Source: an uncultured Draconibacterium sp.
GTDB lineage: Bacteria; Bacteroidota; Bacteroidia; Bacteroidales; Prolixibacteraceae
Assembly: GCF_963677575.1 (NCBI RefSeq)
Contig: NZ_OY782038.1
Span: forward strand, 1,736,001 to 1,800,000
Length of the DNA: 64,000 nt
Reading direction: 5' to 3'
Shown here: positions 16,129-23,767 of the stretch, in pieces
Position numbering within the stretch: position 1 is the first letter of the stretch
Layout of the letters: each line of letters opens with the position of its first letter
The notes under the pieces: generated by a model
Database searches by the model: none
What the model saw: only the letters and a program-made list of their open reading frames with translations
What the model was told of the DNA's origin: nothing
Position numbers and translations under genes: made by a program

Positions 16129-17451
16129 CTATTTAACTTTTCCAATACGAGCTTTTAATGGTATATTGTATGTGTTCAGGCCGGGTGTTTGACCATGAAA
16201 ATCGAATTCGATATCAACTCCAGGGCGAAAAATAAGACAGTGGGTTGATCCGCCAAAATGGAAAGTACCTATGCCTTCGCCTTTTGAAATATGTTGCCCT
16301 TCCTTCACCGTTATATCGCAACTTGAAACTTCGGCCATACCAATAGCAACAAAGCACATTAGTCCGATTTTAGGGTTATCGGATTCAATAAAGATTAATG
16401 CCCTTGCTGCAACTTCGGCAATATAACCCTGCGACTCATTTGGACCCGATGGATCGTAACCGGCTACAGGTGCTTCGGCGTAATAGGTTCCTTCAACGTT
16501 TTTAATAGCCACAACTTCCCCATCAACAGGGCTATTCCAGCGATGATAAGTTTTAGCACATAAAAAAGCCTGGTAAACCGTACTGTTGTCACCAAATTCA
16601 GCAGCCCGCGGATGGTGATCCATAATATCAATTAACGAATATGGCTGTCCTTTCATCCAAAACTTGTCTTTCATTTTTGCATCAGTTACACAATTATATG
16701 GAGCCGATTCGCATGCGTTTACGATAACATCAATATGCTGATCTTCGTTGCTAACTTCTCGAATACCTTCGTTAAATTCGCGTGTGAAGAAGTCATCCCA
16801 ACTATGGTACCCAAAATGCTTTTTACCGGGCTTACATTGATAATTGTATATGAAATTTGCCTTTGCTTCGTATGGATTATCGCCTTCGCCACGGAACGGA
16901 TCCATTTTAGCAATTGCTTCGAATGCTTCGGGCGATAACCAACCTAAAGGAGTTGCATAATCCGGTTGTGGCTGATCAACTGGACCATCGACCAGAACAT
17001 ATTGCGATTTCTTTTTTATGAGAAATTCTTTCCATTCATTTAAAATCACTTTTAGTTTTTGATTGACCACAGGATGCGTAAATGCGATATAGCCTCCTTG
17101 TGTTCCCATGGCCCAATCGAGTATTGCATTTATGGGAAAACCGATTAACCCAACGTTGTCTTCAATTACACTAAAACAAGGTGCTTCGTGTAAAATATGA
17201 TTTAATAGCAACAACATGGTTTCGAAGTTTTTAACCGGTTCGTTGTAACCTTGCGGAATTTCGTCGTACATGCTTGTAAAACTCATGTATAAGACAGGAT
17301 CGGCATAAATGGCATCTCGTAAATCTTCTACCGATTTATGCATTTTTAAATTCCGGCCTTTGGCCTCAATAATTTTTTTGTCAATCCAACTGCTCAAAAA
17401 TGCAGTATCAGATGGCAACCATTTGCCAACACGGTATTTCATGTCTTTCAT
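16129..17451 (-). CDS. Phosphatidylserine-decarboxylase-like pyruvoyl enzyme (paralogue C)
   Basis: 440 residues from MKDMKYRVGKWLPSD; an upstream in-frame ATG at 17562 would overlap the small gene at 17456-17647, and the family domain starts at the chosen Met. The N-terminal half (residues ~40-200) is the PSD-associated domain, with AILDWAMGTQGGYIAF. The catalytic half has AKTYHRWNSPVDGEVVA (His) and GTFHFGGSTHCLIF, with the processing Ser at about 402. GGST is the eukaryote-type/PSD2-like site. Soluble. It lies between the small gene upstream (4-bp spacing) and the phosphorylase-like gene downstream (11 bp). Likely a small-molecule decarboxylase as in PsiD. Confidence 0.8.
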   Translation of the reverse strand: MKDMKYRVGKWLPSDTAFLSSWIDKKIIEAKGRNLKMHKSVEDLRDAIYADPVLYMSFTSMYDEIPQGYNEPVKNFETMLLLLNHILHEAPCFSVIEDNVGLIGFPINAILDWAMGTQGGYIAFTHPVVNQKLKVILNEWKEFLIKKKSQYVLVDGPVDQPQPDYATPLGWLSPEAFEAIAKMDPFRGEGDNPYEAKANFIYNYQCKPGKKHFGYHSWDDFFTREFNEGIREVSNEDQHIDVIVNACESAPYNCVTDAKMKDKFWMKGQPYSLIDIMDHHPRAAEFGDNSTVYQAFLCAKTYHRWNSPVDGEVVAIKNVEGTYYAEAPVAGYDPSGPNESQGYIAEVAARALIFIESDNPKIGLMCFVAIGMAEVSSCDITVKEGQHISKGEGIGTFHFGGSTHCLIFRPGVDIEFDFHGQTPGLNTYNIPLKARIGKVK

Positions 17452-17455
17452 ATTG

Positions 17456-17647
17456 TTAATTTTTATTTTTTGCTTTTGCAGCGGCCTCTTGTTGTGCAAT
17501 TTCACTTGTGTCGGCAGTTGTTTTAAGTGCGGATAAATCGGATATTTTAGGAGCAGGGTCAAATCCCTTTTCTGTCATGTTACTTTGTTCCTGTTGTAAC
17601 AAAGTGATCATTTGCGATACAAAGTCACGTTTTTTGGCTTCATTCAT
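17456..17647 (-). CDS. Small acidic/alanine-rich protein preceding PSD-like C
   Basis: 63 residues, highly charged, with predicted helices around MITLLQQEQSNMTEKG and EIAQQEAAAKAKNKN. No signal peptide or membrane segment. Its stop is 4 bp from the start codon of the PSD-like gene, which suggests translational coupling. I do not recognise the family; a small partner or leader-type protein for the decarboxylase is possible. Confidence 0.6.
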   Translation of the reverse strand: MNEAKKRDFVSQMITLLQQEQSNMTEKGFDPAPKISDLSALKTTADTSEIAQQEAAAKAKNKN

Positions 17648-17753
17648 TTTAGCTATAGTTTAAAATTCAGATAGTTGATAAATTTAGTTTATTGAGACTT
17701 CTCCTTAAGTTAATTCGCAGGGAAGCTTTTTTTAGTGTCTAGGCCTATAGGAT

Positions 17754-17909
17754 TTATGTAACGATCTCTTTGGCAGTATAAATAACAATCTTTGGCAATG
17801 GAGCCACTTCATTTACAATATCCTGAAGCGTAAAGCTTCGGCTCCATCCTCTAAAAGCAAGTAGCATACCCACAAGTATAAACCCTATTTGCTTTAATTT
17901 TAGTTTCAT
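17754..17909 (-). pseudogene. Truncated N-terminus of an exported protein (possible amidohydrolase)
   Basis: 51 codons: MKLKLKQIGFILVGMLLAF is a signal-like start, followed by FTLQDIVNEVAPLP and KIVIYTAKEIVT then a stop. The last part resembles the first strand of amidohydrolases (IYTAKxIxTxxP). Adding one base at the stop would continue as TLNPIGLDTKKSFPAN, which supports a frameshifted relic. Nothing else of such a gene follows. Confidence 0.4.
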
Positions 17910-17915
17910 AATGGA

Positions 17916-19025
17916 TTACTCTTTGAATTCATGACTAACATCTTTAACTGCAAATTCATACTCCATGGAAATATGACGTACTTTTCCTTTTGCAGCTTTT
18001 AATGTTTCCTGAACATCAACCTTACACACTTGTTGTCCCCGATAGGTTTTAAACGAATAGCTGAGGTTTTTCAAATCTATCACAGCAGTCCATGCTGTCA
18101 TTTCATTAGAAGTTTCTATTTTATCGGCCGTTATAACAGTATCACGTACCGAACCAACAGGAATATCAAAATTATTCATTAAATGAAAAACCTGAGGCAC
18201 AGTTAATGCTGCTGTTTCCTGCTCTATGGCTGATTGAGAATAAATTGCTGCACGAACAAAACGTGAGGGAGGTGTATCATCGCCAGGTAAACCATGTAAA
18301 CCATTACCTTGACCTAGTGCTTTAAATTGCTTTCCGGCAAAATCTAATTGTTTCACATTGATAACAGATAGATTCATGTAATTACAAAGGTTAGTTACAT
18401 GCCAGTCAAAAGATGGAGAGTTGGTAAATACACCAACAGGATTATCATAAATAACCAGTTTCTTATTTAACGGCTCAATAACAACACAAGCTCCTGTCTT
18501 ATCATGAACAACAAAGTGAGTCGGTATACTTATATTGCCTAAAACTTTCAATGGATTTTCAACCAGAAATACCTTATCAAAATTGGCTTTCACTTCTTCG
18601 ACCGATGCAAAATTAGCCAACAACCAGGTTCCATAGTCTTCGGCAGCCATTGATACATCATATTTTGAGGTATCTGGCTGGTTGTAAGTGGCATATCCTG
18701 GGAAATAAAACAATCCAACATATAAACCTTTTTCATTGATCGCATCAGCATGAATATCGAATCCAAAACCATTGGCTCCTACAATACCATACTTTGATGT
18801 ATAGGTAATACCTTTTGATTTATCAGGCAGCGAACTTGTAATTTCTTTTCCTGCCGGAAAAACCAATATTTCAGATTGTGGATCAAGGCCAAACTCTAAA
18901 GTTCTGCCTACAACTACTCCACCGTCTTTGGATATTAAACGTATACCAGTACACGCATTAGTGTTTAATACACTGCTTGCACCCAGTGTAAGAATTAAAA
19001 TCGCAATTGTTACTCTTGTTTTCAT
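17916..19025 (-). CDS. Choloylglycine-hydrolase family (Ntn) amidase, exported
   Basis: 369 residues. A signal peptide (MKTRVTIAILILTLGASSVL) ends at NA, exposing Cys as residue 1 of CTGIRLISKDGG, the nucleophile of linear-amide C-N hydrolases (bile salt hydrolase, penicillin V acylase, AHL acylase relatives). GRTLEFG supplies the conserved Arg after the nucleophile, and the family Asp and Asn segments are plausible at GANGFGFDIHADAIN and FTNSPSFDWH. Mature length of about 345 residues is normal. It would act in the periplasm on N-acyl amides. It may serve bile salts, acylated signals or peptides; sequence alone does not decide. Confidence 0.85.
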   Translation of the reverse strand: MKTRVTIAILILTLGASSVLNTNACTGIRLISKDGGVVVGRTLEFGLDPQSEILVFPAGKEITSSLPDKSKGITYTSKYGIVGANGFGFDIHADAINEKGLYVGLFYFPGYATYNQPDTSKYDVSMAAEDYGTWLLANFASVEEVKANFDKVFLVENPLKVLGNISIPTHFVVHDKTGACVVIEPLNKKLVIYDNPVGVFTNSPSFDWHVTNLCNYMNLSVINVKQLDFAGKQFKALGQGNGLHGLPGDDTPPSRFVRAAIYSQSAIEQETAALTVPQVFHLMNNFDIPVGSVRDTVITADKIETSNEMTAWTAVIDLKNLSYSFKTYRGQQVCKVDVQETLKAAKGKVRHISMEYEFAVKDVSHEFKE

Positions 19026-19076
19026 AATTATTTTTTTAAGTTATAAGTATTATTGAAAGACATCTAATTTCTAATT

Positions 19077-19150
19077 GTTGCTAACAATGGGGTTAAAAGA
19101 TGTCACCCTGATCGGAGTCGAAGGGAATGGCTTTTAGGTTTTGTTATGGG
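19077..19150. repeat. Palindromic element copy interrupted by a CACCCTGA-type arm
   Basis: CTAACAATGGGGTTAAAAGA at the left and GGCTTTTAGGTTTTGTTATG at the right are the arms of the palindrome family seen at 19966-20012, with GTCACCCTGATCGGAGTCG in between. It looks like one dispersed repeat inserted in another. Confidence 0.4.
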
Positions 19151-19284
19151 GCTTCTTCAATACGGAGTTGGAATTCATCTGTAACGAGTATACACATGCT
19201 TTTGCTTATTGCTCGCATTACAAACGCACGATAGCTGCTTTCATATTATTTTGTACTCAAATCCACTTTGTATGCACTAATTTT

Positions 19285-19909
19285 TTATCCATGATATAAA
19301 TATAATCCATTTCGTTGCCCATCCTGTTGAGCACTTACATGTCCTGTCCCATCAGCAGTAATTACACCAGGATCATACATATGTAAATCCAGATCCACTT
19401 GATTTGCCCAAGCATTACAATTAAGTTAATCATCTATGGTTAAGTTATTTCCGCCATCATTAGCAACACCATCTATTTGAGCTCTACCAGCCTGGGCTTG
19501 ACTTATTGCTTTTATCTCACCGTTCTTGTTATGTTTCCAAGGTTATTCTCCAATACAAGATCCGATTGATGTCCAACCAGAACCGGCTGTTCAACCAATC
19601 TGGTATTACCCGCACCAGCATCCTCCCACGACAAATAATCCCCTTCTATTAAAGCATGTATCGCAGTATCCATACGCATATTATCATTACGATTCGGAAA
19701 GGTTATTGTTCCATTAGCTAAGTTCACTACCCTTTGAGTAACGTTCATTTCATTATCTGTAATCTGTGCTTGTATCACCCCTTGGACGATTTCCTTAGGA
19801 CGATTATCGACAAACCCAAAACCTTGCTCCCTGCCACTTTCTCCTGAACAACAGAATCGACAACTGCCCTACTTTGATTCTCTTTCGACTTCTCTACTTG
19901 TTTATACAT
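19285..19909 (-). pseudogene. Frameshifted VDNRP-leader protein (eCIS-associated type)
   Basis: The ATG at 19909 opens MYKQVEKSKENQSRAVV. After a frame change the text reads GFGFVDNRPKEIVQGVIQAQ, then VTQRVVNLANGTITF. The FVDNRPxxxxQ signature near the N-terminus is typical of proteins encoded beside extracellular contractile injection systems in Bacteroidota. After about 19512 the frame breaks again and continues as AQAGRAQIDGVANDGGNN, a stop, then LNCNAWANQVDLDLHMYDPG to HVSAQQDGQRNGLYLYHG. At least two frame disruptions and one stop show it is inactive, unless sequencing errors are involved. Confidence 0.6.
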
Positions 19910-19965
19910 ATCACAACCTTTTAGATTTTGACTTTAATCATTGTTATAGGCTTTCTATATTGCTC

Positions 19966-20012
19966 ATAACAATTGGGCTAAAGCCCATTAAATGGGCTTT
20001 AGCCCTTGTTAT
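19966..20012. terminator. Near-perfect 47-bp palindrome downstream of the AidA/PixA gene
   Basis: Outer arms ATAACAA/TTGTTAT and inner arms GGGCTAAAGCCCATT/AATGGGCTTTAGCCC form an almost uninterrupted palindrome. It lies 5 bp beyond the stop of the minus-strand gene at 20017-20553, where it could end transcription, although there is no clear U run. Related degenerate copies occur at 11838-11885 and 19077-19150, so it is also a dispersed repeat. Confidence 0.6.
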
Positions 20013-20016
20013 AGAT

Positions 20017-20553
20017 TTATTCTGCGATATTAATGAATGGATCCCACATAAAATAACCTATTACTTTTCCGGTACTGTCATCAACTAATTTAAAATAAAA
20101 ATGATAACAAACTTGTGCTCCACAATTTATAATATTACTTTGCGTAACCCAAGTATGGTTATGATAATTTTGTATTGGCCCAGATTTAGGATCTGAACTA
20201 GATGGTAAATGAAGATTTGTACTCATGTTAAAGAACGTTAATGGAGAAGATAAATATCCAGTCGGGCTGAAATCTCCACCGTAAATAAATGCAGTATAAC
20301 TGCAATTACCATCAAATGTTGTCATAGTCCAACGAATTATATCTCCGGCCATAGCTTTAATACTCAACTCAGACTGTCCTTGTTGAGCAATAGCTACACC
20401 ACTTTTAGCTATCATTGATATATATGTATCAGAACTCCCCCATCCACCTAGTCTTGTGGGACTATCGACTGTGCCTGACTTTAAACTGCCGTCTTTTACT
20501 TTATTTGCTAAACTTATTCCATCGACTGCTATCAGAATATTAATTTGTGCCAT
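20017..20553 (-). CDS. AidA/PixA (inclusion-body protein) family
   Basis: 178 residues. It begins MAQINILIAVDGISLANK, has KAMAGDIIRWTMTTFDGN in the middle and ends with FYFKLVDDSTGKVIGYFMWDPFINI; the (GY)xxWDPxI ending and the first strand are characteristic of the AidA/PixA family. No signal peptide. Founders include PixA, the abundant inclusion-body protein of Xenorhabdus, and AidA of Ralstonia and Burkholderia. Their molecular role is poorly known, with links to host association and quorum sensing. The palindrome just downstream probably marks the transcript end. Confidence 0.8.
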   Translation of the reverse strand: MAQINILIAVDGISLANKVKDGSLKSGTVDSPTRLGGWGSSDTYISMIAKSGVAIAQQGQSELSIKAMAGDIIRWTMTTFDGNCSYTAFIYGGDFSPTGYLSSPLTFFNMSTNLHLPSSSDPKSGPIQNYHNHTWVTQSNIINCGAQVCYHFYFKLVDDSTGKVIGYFMWDPFINIAE

Positions 20554-20957
20554 AATTTTCTTTTTTTTTTACTGTTATAGGCTTTATTTATTGCCTTTAA
20601 CATGCCACTAAAGTGATAGTGGACTTTATTTTTACTATCTTTATTATTTAGTGGATCTTTATCACCAAATAGGGCTGTTGTTGAACCACTCTTTTTGTTT
20701 TAATGATTTGTCAATTTCTTTATTTGTTAAACCAGAATCATCTTTCTATTATGGACTTGCTCTAATCATAAGGACCTCCTTTCTTTTCTTTGTTTTAAGG
20801 CTTTATGATGTTATAGGCTTTCTTTTCAAAGCTCTGAGTCTGTCAAAATGTTACCTATAACATGCCACTAGATTCATAGTGGCTTTCATTTTCATCATAT
20901 TTTATCACATAGTGGCTTTCAACTAATTTGGTTGTTAAAGAGCCATTGTTCAAATGT
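20554..20957. other. Gene-free spacer with two related leader-like segments
   Basis: Two segments beginning GTTATAGGCTTT (about 20573 and 20811) each lead to a GCCACTA...TAGTGG hairpin (20604-20623, 20864-20883) and then a T-rich stretch ending near TAGTGG(A/C)TTT. The arrangement suggests a duplicated 5' leader whose gene is lost. I see no protein-coding support for the open frame on the plus strand here. Confidence 0.4.
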
Positions 20958-21408
20958 TCATCTCACCCAAGAGGACACGATATTGTCGAAACCTTTAGTA
21001 GTAAGGGTATAAATCTTGGTTGTTTTAGAACTGCTGTGGCCAAGTAAAGTCTGAATATAGCGCAGATCAATGCCTCACTCCAGAAGGTATGTGGCAAACG
21101 AGTGCCTAAGGGTATGCAGGTGCGCATTTTTTTAATGCCAGATTTTTCGAATGCACGATAAAACATTTTTCGTTCACTTGTTATGAAATATTTTCCACCA
21201 TTGCTCCTTCAAAGAGAAATTCTTTGGGACGATACTCTTTGCAATACTCACGGAGCATAACAAGCAACTTTTTAGACAGAAGATCAAAAAAGGTTTTCAA
21301 AATAGATGAATAGGTATTGATCATATTCTGACTATACCGTCGGATCTTCATTTGCTCTAAACATTTCACGAATACTTCAGCTCCTTTTTTTTTCTCTGAA
21401 TCTTTCAT
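20958..21408 (-). pseudogene. Decayed, internally deleted tyrosine recombinase
   Basis: The frame from 21408 gives an N-terminal SAM-like piece (MKDSEKKKGAEVFVKCLEQ, then YSQNMINTYSSILKTFF), jumps to the C-terminal region (LLVMLREYCKEYRPKEFLFEG), and after a frameshift reads LHTLRHSFATYLLE, a stop, then GIDLRYIQTLLGHSSSKTTK. HTLRHSFATxLLExGxDLRYIQxLLGH is the catalytic C-terminus of tyrosine recombinases. The core between is missing and there is an in-frame stop, so it is inactive. Confidence 0.85.
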
Positions 21409-21436
21409 AAAAAAAAGATTAGCTTTTTAGATTAAC

Positions 21437-21540
21437 TATCCCGTTCAATCACGCCTCCGGCTCCTCAGTCCCTTTTTGAACGAGTAAGCCACAATTTATT
21501 TATTCGTCTAATGCCGCCTGCACGGGACAGGAGGAAGGTT
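21437..21540. repeat. About 100-bp intergenic repeat, copy 2
   Basis: Contains TATCCCGTT, GCCTCCGGCTCCTCAGTCCC, GAGTAAGCCACAATTTATT and GCCTGCACGGGACAGG. It lies 29 bp upstream of the recombinase relic start. Compare 13549-13650 and 22020-22116. Confidence 0.65.
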
Positions 21541-21601
21541 ATATATATGAAGTTTTGTGCCTGCTCAGGCAGTTCTGAACAAGCACAAAACTAATTCATC
21601 A

Positions 21602-21988
21602 TTACATGCTACAGATAGCATCCCAGGTTGTCCAGTAATTGGCATCGGTTCCTTCTTCATTTGAGACAATGCCAATCATTGAAGAGCAATTTGAGTTACA
21701 TCCGACATCGGATTTTGAATACGATGTAGGGGTAAGTTCTTTCGAGGCAAACTTAGGCCCCGAAGCAATAACCGTTACTTTAAAAACACCTGATAAATCA
21801 GGCGTTTTCAGTTGTTTCTCAGGATTATCGGAAGTAATCTTACCGATCCAGTTCCCGTCTTTTTGTTCTACAACAACTTCCCATTTTGTCACATTTTCAG
21901 GAGTGTTGTTCGAAGGTGATACATAAGCCCAAAATTGAGCCCCATCGCCAAGTTTAAGCGTTCCTGTAATATTTACTTTTCCTTTCAT
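21602..21988 (-). CDS. Hypothetical 128-residue beta-rich protein
   Basis: Starts MKGKVNITGTLKLGDGAQFW and ends with a Cys-containing tail (SDVGCNSNCSS, WTTWDAICSM). Strand-rich spacing with VTKWEVVVEQKDGNWIGKI and FKVTVIASGPKFASKEL suggests an Ig-like or lipocalin-like domain. No signal peptide. The style (short, no export signal, four Cys in the tail) resembles the neighbouring AidA/PixA-type proteins. I do not recognise the family; it is bracketed by copies 2 and 3 of the 100-bp repeat. Confidence 0.55.
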   Translation of the reverse strand: MKGKVNITGTLKLGDGAQFWAYVSPSNNTPENVTKWEVVVEQKDGNWIGKITSDNPEKQLKTPDLSGVFKVTVIASGPKFASKELTPTSYSKSDVGCNSNCSSMIGIVSNEEGTDANYWTTWDAICSM

Positions 21989-22019
21989 AATTAACTTTTA
22001 ATTGGTGATTAATTGTGTT

Positions 22020-22116
22020 TACTTAAGCCTCCGGCTCCTCAATCCCATTTGGGTGAGTAAGCCGCAGTTTATTGTATTCATTTTAAAGTGCACCTGCACA
22101 AGGCAGGAAGTTCGTT
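22020..22116. repeat. About 100-bp intergenic repeat, copy 3
   Basis: Contains AAGCCTCCGGCTCCTCAATC, GAGTAAGCCGCAGTTTATT and GTGCACCTGCACAAGGCAGG. It lies 32 bp upstream of the gene at 21602-21988. It runs directly into a second dispersed element at about 22122-22205 (CATTGCGAGGAGAATGTAAT to CGTACCTCCTAGCAATGACA), whose ends are inverted copies of each other. Confidence 0.65.
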
Positions 22117-22336
22117 ACTGCATCATTGCGAGGAGAATGTAATCTGGCAATCATCGAGCATGTCGAGATGCAGCTTGCTTCGTCGTACCTCCTAGCAATG
22201 ACAGTTTTTACAGGTGTTACATACTGGAAGCTTCGGCCTCCAACCCGAGATTATTGCGGTCTTTATTTCTTTCAAAAACATCGAGAATGGCAAAGCGATT
22301 TTTCATTTTGTAACCGCAGTGGTTAAATATTGACAT

Positions 22337-22520
22337 TTAAACATTTGCGCTTGTATCTGCATCAGGAAGCAAAGTTGTCTCAGGAATTAGAACCATGGTT
22401 GGCTCTTGTTCCTTGATCAATTCATCAATTTCCACCGGTCATAAGATCGGAGTTAAGATCGGTTTCGTAATCACCAACTGAAACAATGTAGCAAGGGGTG
22501 CCTCCATTTGCATAAAAACA
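22337..22520 (-). pseudogene. Probable contractile tail-sheath fragment (eCIS relic)
   Basis: The minus strand reads CFYANGGTPCYIVSVGDYET, then DLNSDLMT. One frame shift later it continues PVEIDELIKEQEPTMVLIPE and TTLLPDADTSANV before a stop. The FYxNGGxPCYIVSVGxY block followed by EPTxVLIPxAxLLP is how sheath subunits of contractile injection systems in Bacteroidota read, by memory of the family. Only about 60 codons remain. With the VDNRP-type relic 2.5 kb away it points to a lost eCIS locus. Confidence 0.5.
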
Positions 22521-22603
22521 TTATGTTGTTTTCACGCTTTTGGGAATGTGTCACTCTTTGTGATTTGACCTTGCATTCGCAATATCAGTTTTTACCAAAC
22601 AGG

Positions 22604-23002
22604 TTATTCTACCCCAAACGTGCCGTATATATAATTGCCTTCGGGGTTCACAAACCGAATTTCATAGAAGTCACTATCCCATTCCGTAACATCAATTGAT
22701 AGCTGTTCCTGTGTTTGCGTGTTTACACTTTGTGAATAAACAATAGCTCCGGTTATAGAGTAAACTTCAACATCAATATTTCCTATGTTGTATAAAAAGT
22801 CAACATTCAGACTTGCCGAACCAATAGTTGCATAGATTGGCTTTGGTAAAACTGCCCTTGTTGGGGTGTCGGCTAAAGAACCTTGCAAGTCGATTTCTTT
22901 TTGAACATCAACTTGGTTCAGAAGATTTGAGTTGGAAGATTGACTGATACCTGGAAATAATAATGTAACTAAAACGAGTAAAACAATGGGTAACATTCTC
23001 AT
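22604..23002 (-). CDS. DUF3244 family exported protein, copy 1
   Basis: 132 residues with a signal peptide (MRMLPIVLLVLVTLLFPGIS). The mature part ends with a beta-sandwich resembling DUF3244 and T9SS-sorting-like domains (VEVYSITGAIVYSQSVN, YEIRFVNPEGNYIYGTFGV). It is nearly identical to 42044-42451, differing mainly by a three-residue indel in the signal peptide, because the surrounding ~800 bp are duplicated. The paired TPR/LuxR regulator survives in full only at the other copy. Secreted or surface protein of unknown role. Confidence 0.75.
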   Translation of the reverse strand: MRMLPIVLLVLVTLLFPGISQSSNSNLLNQVDVQKEIDLQGSLADTPTRAVLPKPIYATIGSASLNVDFLYNIGNIDVEVYSITGAIVYSQSVNTQTQEQLSIDVTEWDSDFYEIRFVNPEGNYIYGTFGVE

Positions 23003-23194
23003 GATTTAAAGGTTGTTTTGTTTAGGATAAATTTACCAGAGAAAAGATCCATATACAAGTAAGAATAAGCTTAATAAAGTTTTTTTTAAGAAAACAAAAA
23101 CATAATACTCTTATAATGTGACAATTAAAATTTACAGGGATTGACATAAATAAAGTTTTTTGTTGTGTATAACCAGAATTTTAAAAGGATTCTT

Positions 23195-23327
23195 TAGCGA
23201 ATATTCCCTATTTTATTAAGAAAGTCACGAATATTTCCACGGTTTTCTATCCCAAGTTTTTTCCGAATATTGCTCTTTTTTACTTCAACCGTATTTAACC
23301 GATAATTTAAAATAAGCGCTATTTCGG
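23195..23327 (-). pseudogene. 3' end of a TPR/LuxR regulator (duplicate of 42644-44314)
   Basis: Encodes the C-terminal HTH tail (IRKKLGIENRGNIRDF and LNKIGNIR) at near identity with the intact gene. Homology stops at about 23327, after TATTTCGGTATT, where unrelated sequence joins. Only about 44 codons remain. Confidence 0.85.
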
Positions 23328-23366
23328 TATTTAAAGTAATATAAACCAGAGCTCCCGGATGATGCT

Positions 23367-23585
23367 TTAAAACTTGCTTCTCAAATGCAGTATTGCCTTC
23401 GTTTTTTTCGGACTGACTTGCTTCAAAATTTGCGAGTTATCATTTTCACCCGGAACGAGAATTTGAAGCTTAAACAGTTGATTGTTCGATTTTATATCAA
23501 CGCCTTTGGTAAATATTGAAAAATGTGGGCTGGATGATTTTAAAATAAAGGACAGCTTTTTATAACCATCGGTAAGGTCATTCAT
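23367..23585 (-). pseudogene. Unrecognised coding relic
   Basis: A 72-codon frame starting MNDLTDGYKKLSFILKSSS, reading like an ordinary protein to ENDNSQIL and then frameshifting: the alternative frame continues AFEKQVLKHHPGALVYIT up to the junction with the LuxR relic. I do not recognise the family. It lies in a relic-rich segment, so a broken gene is most likely. Confidence 0.3.
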
Positions 23586-23767
23586 CAGAAAAATTTGTCC
23601 TCATAACCCTTTTGCTTTTTTCACACTACACTTCCTGAAGTCGTCCGCAATATCGCTTACGTAAATATTTCAAAACATAATATTCACCAGATCCTTTTCC
23701 TCCGAATGAAAAAAGTCACTCATTTCTACATGCTTTCTTAAATCAATTCGAGTCCATATTGAATCAT

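Noticed and set aside
20651..20860. 69-residue plus-strand frame
   Set aside because: It has low-complexity hydrophobic translation over a repeated, structured spacer and no family resemblance.
22126..22326. 66-residue plus-strand frame
   Set aside because: It is produced by a dispersed repeat (CATTGCGAGG ... CTAGCAATGACA), not a gene.
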